DNA from: Phytohabitans sp036906915
GTDB taxonomy: Bacteria > Actinomycetota > Actinomycetes > Mycobacteriales > Micromonosporaceae
Assembly: GCF_036906915.1 (NCBI RefSeq)
Contig: NZ_JBAKHX010000035.1
Coordinates: forward strand, 1-64,000
Direction: 5' to 3'
DNA: 64,000 bases
Shown here: piece by piece, positions 55,166-62,691 of the stretch
How positions within the stretch are numbered: position 1 is the first letter of the stretch
How the letters are laid out: each line of letters opens with the position of its first letter
Made by a program: the position numbers and the translations under genes
Notes under the pieces: model-generated
Databases searched by the model: none
What the model saw: the letters and a program-made list of their open reading frames with translations, nothing else
Told to the model about the DNA's origin: nothing

Positions 55166-56456
55166 GATCTCCTCCGTCGAGGCACCTGTACTGCCAGCGT
55201 TCGACCGGGTCGCGTCCGACGTCGTCGATGACCGCGAGACCTCGCTGCCAGAAATTACGGGGACACGGCATGCAGACCGTCGACTCGCAGGACCCGCAGA
55301 GGATTCGGCCGGTCGCGTAGCAGTCGCGCCGGCGGTAGCGCAGGTACAAGCGGTTGATGCAGGCGGCGTTGTCGCAGACGTATGGAATTAGTAAACCGCT
55401 CCGGTAGGCGGTCAGCAGGACGACGCCGCCGGCCAGGAGTAGCACGCCGGTGACGGCGAAGCACCTTGGCAACGGCGACAGATGTTCGGGTACGTCGGAC
55501 GAGCCGAAGTCGGACGCGAGGCTGAGGTATGCGGCGCCGGCGATGCCGGCGACACCGGCCGTGATTGCTATCAGCGTGACAGTGAAGCCAAGGTCGCGCC
55601 GTCTGGCGTACAGCGAATGGCGGTCGTGGGCGACGATTTCGCCAAACGCGGTGACCGTCGGAATCGCGAGTCCACCGAGCATGGCCAGGTACTGGGCCAC
55701 CTCAGGTTCGGTACCGGCGACGACCGCTTGTGCCATGAGCCAGGCGGCGAGAAACCCCAGGCCCGCGAAGACCAGGCTGGACGCCGATCGGAGCAGTGCG
55801 GTCGACGGATCACGGACGAATCCATAAAGGAGCTCCACGGTCCGCGGGTCCGCGTACAGGATCAGGGTCTTCATACCGTCTGTCGCTGGACGACTTGGGA
55901 AGGACATGGCGTAGTTGCCCTTGGTGAAGCACGTAATGCCGCCAGCAGAGCGGTGGATCATGAGGCGCGTGCGGTGTCGGAACCTTTCGTACCAACGGAT
56001 TCTCAGGCCGCAAGCTGCCCGGTTCACCGGCGTTCTTTCCGGCATGGGCATCATGAGATCGGTCGCCTCGATCTCAACCCGAATACTGCCCACGCTGCCC
56101 CCGGGTGAGGCGTTGAATCGCACAGAAAGCTCGATGCCCGCATCTGTCCGGCGCAACTCGGCATCGGCAAGGTTCTCCGAGTGGCTGACGATCCGCAGCG
56201 TCATCGGGGCCGTGTCGCCGGATCCGATGGTCAGGGGGTCTCCGTGCCGCCATGTCGACTGCAGAACGCAGACCACCGCTCGCTCGTCCGGCTTTGGCGC
56301 CCAGTTCACGGGGACGACAACGGTGAGCGTCGACATGCCGCCGAATGCCCGAAGATCCAGGATGGCCTCGTTGCAGACCTCCCACGCCGGACTCAACCGG
56401 GACAGCCGCCGGTAGTACAACTCGAATCCGGATGCGTGCGGCCTCCTGGTCGGCAA
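55140..56456 (-). CDS. Membrane protein with N-terminal soluble domain and C-terminal cysteine cluster
   Basis: A 438-residue protein I cannot place in a family. Residues 1-~215 are a soluble, beta-rich domain; four helices follow (about 224-246, 253-275, 289-313, 331-350). A short tail has seven cysteines at 361, 366, 379, 387, 390, 395 and 398 (CGSC and CMPC), suggestive of zinc or Fe-S binding. The start is TTG 56454-56456, supported by GGGAGG five bases upstream; no better ATG or GTG exists. It is first in the operon with the methyltransferase and IMPase-like genes. Base composition is visibly less GC-rich than the flanks. Confidence 0.75.
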   Translation of the reverse strand: MPTRRPHASGFELYYRRLSRLSPAWEVCNEAILDLRAFGGMSTLTVVVPVNWAPKPDERAVVCVLQSTWRHGDPLTIGSGDTAPMTLRIVSHSENLADAELRRTDAGIELSVRFNASPGGSVGSIRVEIEATDLMMPMPERTPVNRAACGLRIRWYERFRHRTRLMIHRSAGGITCFTKGNYAMSFPSRPATDGMKTLILYADPRTVELLYGFVRDPSTALLRSASSLVFAGLGFLAAWLMAQAVVAGTEPEVAQYLAMLGGLAIPTVTAFGEIVAHDRHSLYARRRDLGFTVTLIAITAGVAGIAGAAYLSLASDFGSSDVPEHLSPLPRCFAVTGVLLLAGGVVLLTAYRSGLLIPYVCDNAACINRLYLRYRRRDCYATGRILCGSCESTVCMPCPRNFWQRGLAVIDDVGRDPVERWQYRCLDGGDRAQTGAPR

Positions 56457-56549
56457 CGGGACCTCCCGCGGTGTGCGGCGCTGCGTAGCCGCGCTGTTAC
56501 CGCCAGGTTGGCACGGTCCCGCAACCGGCTGGCCGGCAACGGGGTGGCG

Positions 56550-58553
56550 TCACGGTGCCACGGGGACCTGGGCTCCATTTCGGAGGAACACCGGGATGCG
56601 CCCGAGCGGCGCGTCGGCGTCCAGTGTCGATCCACCCGGGTGGCTGGCGCCGGTCCACGGGTCGATCCACTCGGCGCCGGCCGGCAGGTACACCGAACGG
56701 GAGCGGGCGCCGTACTCGGTGATCGGCGCGACCAGCACGTCGGGACCGAGCAGGAACTGGTCGTCGATCTCCCAGGCGCGCGGGTCGTCCTGGAAGTCAA
56801 CGAAGAGCGGCCGCATCGGTGGAACGCCGGTTTCGTGCGCCACCGTCAGCTGCGCGGCCAGATAGGGCCGCAGTCGCTCGCGAAGCTCCAGCACGGCCGT
56901 GATGTGTTCGTACGCCTCGTCGCCGAACGACCAGACCTCGTTGGGCCCGCCCGTCATGTCCGGGCCGAATGGTTTTTTCGGGTCGCGGTATCCGTGCAGC
57001 CGGAACAGCGGGCAGAAGGCGTTGAACTGGAACCACCGCACGATCAGCTCGCGGAACTCGGGATCGTCCGGGTCGCCGCCGTGGAACCCGCCGATGTCGG
57101 TGGTCCACCACGGCACGCCGGACATCGCCACGTTGAGGCCGGCGCGCACCTGGCGCCGGAGCGAGTCGAACGTCGCGCCGATGTCACCGGACCACAATGC
57201 CGCGCCGTACCGCTGACCGCCCGCCCAGCCGGACCGGCAGAGCAGTACCAACTCGTCGTCGCCCTCGGCGGCGAAGCCTTCCGCGAACGTGCGCGCGCTC
57301 TCCCGCGAGTACAGGTTGAACACCTCGTTGCCCGGCCCGGCGTGGAAGGCCAGGTTTCCCGGGTGGTTCGGGCGGATCTCTGGCTCGCACGCGTCGATCC
57401 AGAATGCCCGCACGCCGAGGTTGTAGTAGTTCTCCCTGACGCGCGACCAGACGAACTCGCGGGCCCGCGGGTTGGTGGCGTCGTAGAACGCCACCGGCAT
57501 CTCGACCTCGAACCCCTTGTCTTTCCACGGCGCGTGGTGCGGCACGCCGCTCTCGGTGCCGACGAGCAGCCCTTCGGCCTCCATCTGCCGGTAGTTCTCG
57601 CTGTAGGGGCTCACCGTCGGCCAGATCGACACCATCAGCTTGACGCCCAGGTCGGCCAGCTCCTTGACCATACCGGCCGGGTCGGGCCACTCGGCCGGAT
57701 CGAACTTCCAGTCGCCGAGGTGGGTCCAGTGGAAGAAGTCGGTGATGATCACCGACATGGGCAGGCCGCGCCGCTTGTGCTCGCGGACCACCGACATCAG
57801 CTCTTCCTGGGTGCGGTAGCGCAGCTTGCACTGCCAGAAACCGGTGGCCCAGTCGGGCAGTAGCGGCGGGCGGCCGGTGGCATCGGCGTACCGGGAGAGG
57901 ATTTCCGCCGGCCCGTTGCCGGTGGTGACCCAGTAGTCGATCTGGCGGGCGCTGTCGGCGACCCAGCGGGTGCCGTTGTGCGCGAACTCGACCCGGCCGA
58001 CGGCGGGCATGTTCCACAGCAGACCGTAGCCGCGGCTGGACAGCAGGAACGGGATGCTGATCTCGGCATTGCGCTGCACGAGGTCGAGCACGAGGCCCTT
58101 CTGGTCGAGCCGGCCGTGGGTGCGCTGGCCGAGCCCGTAGAGCCGCTCGTCGTCGTATGCGCGGAAGCGCTGCTCCAGGCGGTGAAAGCCGTTGCCGTGC
58201 GGCTGGAACAGCCGCGGCCCCGGCCACCAGAAATGCGCCCGCTCCTCGGCGAGGAGCTCTTCGCCGGTCGAGGTCCGCCGGAACACGACCTCGGCCTCCG
58301 ACTCCGCCTCACCCGGGTCGATGTGAACCGCCACCGTGAGGTCGCCGTTGACGAGGGTGGCCCGGTCGCCGTCGATGGTGATCTCAGCGGCCGGGTCCGG
58401 GGTCGATGCGAGCAGCGCACCTGGTATGTCGTCGCGAATGCGTCCGAGCGATACCCGGACCCGCACGCTGTCGGCGCCCCAGGGCTCGATCCGCAGCAGT
58501 TGCCGGTGCGACGACACCTCGAGGCCGTTTTCCACGCTGCGGATGGCGGTCAT
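56550..58553 (-). CDS. GH31 alpha-xylosidase / alpha-glucosidase
   Basis: A 667-residue cytoplasmic GH31 enzyme (no signal peptide). The nucleophile is D387 in FWIDACEPE, and the acid/base is D457 in WSGDIGATFD. The WIDACEPE context resembles XylS-type alpha-xylosidases acting on xyloglucan-derived oligosaccharides, though alpha-glucosidase activity is possible. ATG 58553 has AGGGAG about eight bases upstream; the longer frame to 58664 would contain the operator. A 14-bp palindrome 33 nt upstream suggests control by a LacI-type regulator encoded elsewhere. Confidence 0.92.
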   Translation of the reverse strand: MTAIRSVENGLEVSSHRQLLRIEPWGADSVRVRVSLGRIRDDIPGALLASTPDPAAEITIDGDRATLVNGDLTVAVHIDPGEAESEAEVVFRRTSTGEELLAEERAHFWWPGPRLFQPHGNGFHRLEQRFRAYDDERLYGLGQRTHGRLDQKGLVLDLVQRNAEISIPFLLSSRGYGLLWNMPAVGRVEFAHNGTRWVADSARQIDYWVTTGNGPAEILSRYADATGRPPLLPDWATGFWQCKLRYRTQEELMSVVREHKRRGLPMSVIITDFFHWTHLGDWKFDPAEWPDPAGMVKELADLGVKLMVSIWPTVSPYSENYRQMEAEGLLVGTESGVPHHAPWKDKGFEVEMPVAFYDATNPRAREFVWSRVRENYYNLGVRAFWIDACEPEIRPNHPGNLAFHAGPGNEVFNLYSRESARTFAEGFAAEGDDELVLLCRSGWAGGQRYGAALWSGDIGATFDSLRRQVRAGLNVAMSGVPWWTTDIGGFHGGDPDDPEFRELIVRWFQFNAFCPLFRLHGYRDPKKPFGPDMTGGPNEVWSFGDEAYEHITAVLELRERLRPYLAAQLTVAHETGVPPMRPLFVDFQDDPRAWEIDDQFLLGPDVLVAPITEYGARSRSVYLPAGAEWIDPWTGASHPGGSTLDADAPLGRIPVFLRNGAQVPVAP

Positions 58554-58585
58554 GCGCGGGCTCCCTATATCGATAACCGTGGTAG

Positions 58586-58599
58586 TCGAAGCGCTTCGA
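58586..58599. promoter_or_regulatory. LacI-type operator upstream of the GH31 gene
   Basis: TCGAAGCGCTTCGA is a perfect 14-bp palindrome with the central CG common to LacI-family operators. An outer ACCGTG (58576-58581) and CACGGT (58601-58606) flank it. It lies 33 nt before the GH31 start codon, where a repressor could block transcription. Confidence 0.75.
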
Positions 58600-58660
58600 T
58601 CACGGTAGTTCACCGACTGCGCGCACGGCAACCCTCCACATGACCATGGCCTCCGCATGA

Positions 58661-58694
58661 TCATGGCGCCCTTCCCGAAGGAGGGGCGCCATGG
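58661..58694 (-). terminator. Hairpin terminator after the small membrane protein gene
   Basis: CATGGCGCCC (58662-58671) pairs with GGGCGCCATG (58684-58693), and four further pairs lead to a CGAA tetraloop. It lies 12 nt after the stop of the minus-strand gene at 58706 and before the GH31 promoter region. No U-tract. Confidence 0.7.
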
Positions 58695-58705
58695 TGGTGG
58701 GCGTC

Positions 58706-59071
58706 TTATGCCCGGGTGGTGGTCTGGCGCTCGGCGTCAGCCTCGATGATCTCGATCTGTTCCTCGCTGCCGCGCGTGATCGCGGCCCGCGCCGCCGTGC
58801 CGGCGGCCCAGCCGATCGCGGCGCCGGCCAGGCCGGCGCCGAGGATCAGCAGCCAGGGGCGGTGAGGGCGCCGGCCCGCGAGCGCGTCGAATGCCGCGCT
58901 GGCCCGCCGCCACGCCTCGTCTCTCGCCGAGCCCACCTTGTCTTCGGTGTCGCCAGCCGCCGACCGGGCCGTGTCGCCCGCCGACTCGACGGCGGACACC
59001 AGGTGGTCCCAGGCCTGCGTTGCGATCCGCTCGGCACGCCCGCGCCGATCTGTCCAAGGTGTACTGAGCAT
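58706..59071 (-). CDS. Small single-span membrane protein
   Basis: A 121-residue protein. Residues 1-70 are helical and charged, similar in composition to apolipoprotein- or YtxH-like stress proteins; ~74-95 form a glycine/alanine-rich transmembrane helix (LLILGAGLAGAAIGWAAGTAA); the tail is acidic. No family is firmly recognised. The start ATG 59071 has a perfect AGGAGG (59078-59083) six bases upstream, and a hairpin just before it. Confidence 0.75.
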   Translation of the reverse strand: MLSTPWTDRRGRAERIATQAWDHLVSAVESAGDTARSAAGDTEDKVGSARDEAWRRASAAFDALAGRRPHRPWLLILGAGLAGAAIGWAAGTAARAAITRGSEEQIEIIEADAERQTTTRA

Positions 59072-59086
59072 TTCCTACCTCCTACG

Positions 59087-59112
59087 GGGCACCCCTTCGT
59101 TGGAGGGTGCCC
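59087..59112 (-). promoter_or_regulatory. Leader hairpin next to the ribosome site of the small membrane protein gene
   Basis: GGGCACCC (59087-59094) and GGGTGCCC (59105-59112) form an 8-bp perfect stem that ends three bases before the AGGAGG. It may affect translation or mark an upstream terminator. The rest of 59113-59240 shows nothing else I can support. Confidence 0.35.
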
Positions 59113-59240
59113 GCTGGGGTGGGAGGCGAAACCTTGTCGATCTTGCGACACGTTCAAGATCGGGGTGTGAGGTTTTTCGCCCGACGCGGAATTGCCGCGC
59201 GCGACGGGGAAACCGCTGGCCACGGGCCGGTACCCTGGTG

Positions 59241-59265
59241 GTTTAGAACCAACGTACGTGGGTAG
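59241..59265 (+). promoter_or_regulatory. Stress-sigma (SigB/SigF-type) promoter-like sequence
   Basis: GTTT (59241-59244) and GGGTAG (59260-59265) are separated by 15 nt, matching the group-3 stress sigma pattern GTTT-N13/16-GGGTAT at nine of ten positions. It lies in an AT-richer stretch 160 nt upstream of the STAS gene. Fit to a known consensus is by eye. Confidence 0.5.
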
Positions 59266-59425
59266 TTATGATGTGGTTATTCCCAATATGGGCGGATCTG
59301 CGGTGGTCGGTTGCACAGATTGCTCCCTTCAGGGACTGGCGGCCGACGGTGCGGAGGAATACGCTCGGTCGCGGCCCGCGTACTGACGAGGCGCCTGGTG
59401 GTTCCGGGCGAGTGGAGGTGCTCGC

Positions 59426-59797
59426 GTGAGCCTGTCGATCCTGACATCGGCCATGCCTGACGGTGTGGTGGAGATCGCCCCTCGCGGAGAGATCGATGTG
59501 GACACGGCGCACGAAGTGCGCGAAGCGGTGGCGGCGGTGCTGACCAAGAGCCGGCCCGCCCGCATCCAGCTCAACATGCGGCTGGTCAGCTTCATCGACT
59601 CGGTGGGCATCAGCGCGATGGTCGCCGGGTTCCAGACCGCCGAGGTCAGTGGCGTCAAGCTGGTTGTCACCGAGCCCAGCCGGTTCGTGCACCGGCAGCT
59701 CTGGGTCACCGGGCTGCTCGGCCTCTTCGGGGCACCCGAGCCCTACTACGCCGGGGCGTCAGCGGGCACGCCGGAGGTCCAGTCGGCCGGCGGCTGA
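59426..59797 (+). CDS. STAS-domain anti-sigma factor antagonist
   Basis: A 123-residue anti-anti-sigma protein of the SpoIIAA/RsbV type. The phospho-acceptor serine is probably S59 in FIDSVGISAMV (the family form is DSSGI). The fold start VVEIAPRGEIDVDTA is clear. It would bind an RsbW-type anti-sigma kinase when unphosphorylated. The start is GTG with GGAGG upstream. A Ser/Thr kinase gene follows 41 nt downstream in the same direction, and no RsbW-like gene is in the window. Confidence 0.92.
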   Translation: MSLSILTSAMPDGVVEIAPRGEIDVDTAHEVREAVAAVLTKSRPARIQLNMRLVSFIDSVGISAMVAGFQTAEVSGVKLVVTEPSRFVHRQLWVTGLLGLFGAPEPYYAGASAGTPEVQSAGG

Positions 59798-59838
59798 CCC
59801 TTGTATTTCACCCATCCTGTGCGGAATAGTCCGGGGGC

Positions 59839-60741
59839 GTGACGTCGCTCCCGCTGGGCACCGCGATCCTCGGGCGATACGTCATCCTTGGCGCCATCGG
59901 CCATGGTGGAGTGTCCACGGTGTACGAGGCGATCGACGTGGTCATGCCGCGCCGGCTCGCGATCAAAGCGTTGGCGGCCGCGCACGCCGCGGATCCGTGG
60001 GCGCGTGACGGTGTGCGCCGCGAGGCCCTGATCATCGACCGGCTGCGGCACCCGAGCGTGCCCCGCGTCTACGGGTACGGTGACGCGCCCCTGCCCGACG
60101 GCACCGTCCTGCCGTACGTGGTGATGGAGCTGCTCGCCGGCGTCAGCCTCGCAACCCGGCTGGCCCAGGGCCCGCTGCCGTGGACCGAGGCGGTGCCGGT
60201 GGCCGCCGCCGTCGCCGACGTGCTCGCCGTCGCGCACCGGCGTGGGCTCGTGCATCGCGACCTGAGCGCCGGCAACGTCATGCTGACCCCGGACGGGATC
60301 AAGATCGTCGACTTTGGCCTGGCGACCACTGTGGAGCGCAAGCGCACGTTGCCCGGAAAGCCGCGCCTGACCCGCACCACCGTGCCCCGCCGGCAGCCCA
60401 TCCTGCCCGCGCACCGGGTCACCACCACGGCTCAGCCCGCCGACGACGTGTACGCCCTGGGCGTCCTGCTCTACCAGATGGTGACCGGCCAATCGCCGTA
60501 CCCCAATATGGCTCAGTGGCCGGCGGCGCCTGGCGCCGACTTCGCCACGCCGCACTTTCGTTGTGTCGCGCCCACGCCGGTGCTCGCCGTCCCGGGACTG
60601 CCCAGGGACGTAGCCGAGATCTGCCGAGCCTGCATGGCCAAGCGTCCGACCGACCGTCCCAGCGGGCGAGACGTGGCGCTCGCGCTCTGGGCGCTGGCTA
60701 CTCCGGCCAGTCCGGCAACTCCACATCAGACACTTCGGTGA
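59839..60741 (+). CDS. Hanks-type serine/threonine protein kinase, soluble
   Basis: A 300-residue kinase with all main motifs: Gly-rich GAIGHGGVSTVYE (18-30), K43 in LAIKAL, catalytic H139-R140-D141 (HRDLSAGN) and DFG at 158-160. Unlike PknB-type proteins it has no transmembrane helix or PASTA domain. The activation loop is long and basic (KRKTLPGKPRLTRTT-like). The start is GTG. It follows the STAS gene and overlaps surE by 44 nt on the opposite strand. The STAS protein is a candidate substrate (inference). Confidence 0.93.
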   Translation: MTSLPLGTAILGRYVILGAIGHGGVSTVYEAIDVVMPRRLAIKALAAAHAADPWARDGVRREALIIDRLRHPSVPRVYGYGDAPLPDGTVLPYVVMELLAGVSLATRLAQGPLPWTEAVPVAAAVADVLAVAHRRGLVHRDLSAGNVMLTPDGIKIVDFGLATTVERKRTLPGKPRLTRTTVPRRQPILPAHRVTTTAQPADDVYALGVLLYQMVTGQSPYPNMAQWPAAPGADFATPHFRCVAPTPVLAVPGLPRDVAEICRACMAKRPTDRPSGRDVALALWALATPASPATPHQTLR

Positions 60742-61501
60742 CCGCGCGCACCGCGCTCACCGTGGCGTACCCCTCGGCCAGCAGTGCCAGGTCGGTGCCC
60801 GGTTCGAGGTCGGCGCCGGACTCCTCCAGCGCGGTGCGCACGAAGCCCTGCCCCGCCTCGGCGACCGTGATCTGCACCTGACCGAAGCGAGACAGCCGCG
60901 CCTGCCGTACGCCCTTGACGCGTTCCAGTGGCGCGTCCGGGACGTTGAGGTTGAGCACCGTGCCTTGCGACGCGTCGACGAGCGTCTTCAGCAGGTCGGC
61001 GGCGTACTGGGCGGCCGTCGCCCAGTGGCGCCCCTCTTCGCCGCTACCGGACCTGAGCATGGCACCGCCGGACCCCACGTCTCCGGTGGCGAGTATGTCG
61101 AGCGAGACGGCCATCGTGCGGCAGCCGTGGGCGGCGGCGGTGAACGCGGCGCCCACCGTGCCCGAGTGCAGCACCGCGAGGCCGGCGTTGGCGCCCCGGT
61201 TGATCCCGGAGAGCAGCAGGTCGGGCGGTGGGCCGAACGCGCCGCGCGCGGCGAGAAGCGCGATGAACGCCGGCGAGCTGGCCACGCTGTACGACTCGAT
61301 GCCGTCCAGGCCGTCGAGCGGGTGCTCGGCGACGATGATGCGCCCGTCCTTCTCGACCGCCCGCAGCGCGGCGCTCATGCCGCTCGCCTCTTCGCTGGGC
61401 GCCGCCACGACCACCTCGTGCCCGCGGTCGGCCGCGGCGCGGGCCAGCCACCGCAGGCCCGGCGCGGCGATGCCGTCGTCGTTGGTCACCAGCACCCTCA
61501 T
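60698..61501 (-). CDS. surE: 5'/3'-nucleotidase SurE
   Basis: A 267-residue metal-dependent survival-protein phosphatase acting on nucleoside monophosphates. It begins MRVLVTNDDGIAAPG, with the metal-binding N7-D8-D9, and has APSEEASGMS and LLLSGINRGANAG, which are all SurE signatures. The ATG overlaps by 4 nt the stop of the PfkB-family gene, so they are coupled. Its 3' end overlaps the convergent kinase gene by 44 nt. Confidence 0.97.
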   Translation of the reverse strand: MRVLVTNDDGIAAPGLRWLARAAADRGHEVVVAAPSEEASGMSAALRAVEKDGRIIVAEHPLDGLDGIESYSVASSPAFIALLAARGAFGPPPDLLLSGINRGANAGLAVLHSGTVGAAFTAAAHGCRTMAVSLDILATGDVGSGGAMLRSGSGEEGRHWATAAQYAADLLKTLVDASQGTVLNLNVPDAPLERVKGVRQARLSRFGQVQITVAEAGQGFVRTALEESGADLEPGTDLALLAEGYATVSAVRAVTEVSDVELPDWPE

Positions 61502-62475
61502 TGCATCCTCACCCGCGTCGCCAACTCGTCAGGAGTGGTCCGCCGCTGCCGCCCTTGACCGACCTCCTTCAGGTTGACGCGCTCGACCACGCCGGCAATG
61601 GCGTCCGGGCGTCCGGTGCCGAGGCCGTGCCGGGTGACGTTGAGCGCGCCCGCCGCCGCACCGGTGCGCACCGCCGTCGGCAGGTCACCGTCCTGGGCCA
61701 GTACGGCCGCCACGCCCGCGGTCATCGAGTCGCCGGCGCCGCGCGGGTCGGCGGCCTCCAGCTGCGGGATCTCGACCTCGAAGACCTCGTTCTCCAGTAG
61801 CGCCAGCGCCGGCTGGTCGGCACGGCTGATCAGCACCGACCGCGCGCCGTCGCCCTGCATCTGGTGCAGCGCCTCGACCAGGTCGGGAACGCTGTCGGTC
61901 GCGGCCCGCCCGTCGGCCACCAGCTCGTCGTGGCTGACCTTCACAAAATAGGGAGACCCTTCGAGTACCGCCGACAGGTGGTCGCCGGACAGGTCGGCGA
62001 CCACCTTCACGCCGTTGCTACCCAGGTCGGCTGCCAGGCGCCGGTACACGTCGGGCGGGACGATGGCGGGGTCGGTCGGCCGGCTCAGCACCGCCACCGC
62101 CGAGCGCAGCCCCTCCGCCAGCGCGAGGTTGTAGAGCTCGTCCAGGTCGTGCCGGCCCAGTGGCGGCTCCGGGGCCTCGGCGATCTCCGTGCGGGTGCCG
62201 CCTCGGCGGTCGTGCACGTACCCGCCGCTCGTGGCCGTGCGTGTGGTCGTGTGCAGGTCGATGCCCTCGGCCGCGATGAGCGACTGCAGTACCTGGCCGG
62301 TCTCGCCCCCCAGGCTCGCGCACAGCGCCACCGGCACGCCCAGCGACGTGATCATCCGCGCCTGCCAGAGGCCCTGACCTCCCGGGTGCAGGTGTATCTC
62401 GACCGCTTCGGCGGGCTGCTCGATGGTGACCGTGAGCTGCGGTGCCGGCGCGAAGACCATGACATGACCAACCAT
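61498..62475 (-). CDS. PfkB-family sugar kinase (1-phosphofructokinase-like)
   Basis: A 325-residue ribokinase-family kinase. It has VTIEQPAEAVEIHLHPGGQG early, typical of the fructose-1-phosphate/tagatose-6-phosphate kinase branch, and the second PfkB signature ADPRGAGDSMTAGVAA with the catalytic aspartate in GAGD. I start at ATG 62475; an in-frame ATG at 62460 and a longer frame to 62559 are possible, and no strong ribosome site decides. It is coupled to surE. Confidence 0.88.
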   Translation of the reverse strand: MVGHVMVFAPAPQLTVTIEQPAEAVEIHLHPGGQGLWQARMITSLGVPVALCASLGGETGQVLQSLIAAEGIDLHTTTRTATSGGYVHDRRGGTRTEIAEAPEPPLGRHDLDELYNLALAEGLRSAVAVLSRPTDPAIVPPDVYRRLAADLGSNGVKVVADLSGDHLSAVLEGSPYFVKVSHDELVADGRAATDSVPDLVEALHQMQGDGARSVLISRADQPALALLENEVFEVEIPQLEAADPRGAGDSMTAGVAAVLAQDGDLPTAVRTGAAAGALNVTRHGLGTGRPDAIAGVVERVNLKEVGQGRQRRTTPDELATRVRMQ

Positions 62476-62556
62476 GCCCGGAATGTTCCCCGTGGGCGCC
62501 CGCCCTAAGCCCGTCAGCGCCAGGTGTCCGCCCAGGTGCGGGCCCGCAACGGCTTT

Positions 62557-62637
62557 CATTCAAGGCTGGGAGTCCTACGGTGACGGCGCCGACACGCTGT
62601 GGTTCGACGACGTGGCGTTGGGTCCTCGCACATCGGG
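62557..62637 (+). pseudogene. Possible fossil of the C-terminus of a secreted lectin-like protein
   Basis: In one plus-strand frame this gap reads QGWESYGDGADTLWFDDVAL followed by GPRTSG, a pattern familiar from the end of secreted LamG-like or polysaccharide-lyase proteins. The frame has no start, no good stop and no remaining domain. It may be a decayed remnant or chance. Confidence 0.25.
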
Positions 62638-62649
62638 TTCTGAAAACGT

Positions 62650-62680
62650 CGAAGGGGGCCCCGAATCGGGGCCCCCTTCG
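62650..62680 (-). terminator. Intrinsic terminator after the secreted peptidoglycan-hydrolase-like gene
   Basis: A 14-bp perfect stem (62650-62663 with 62667-62680) has a 3-nt loop and lies 12 nt past the stop of the minus-strand gene at 62692. On that strand it is followed closely by GTTTTC, a short T-run. Confidence 0.85.
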
Positions 62681-62691
62681 TACGAAACGAC

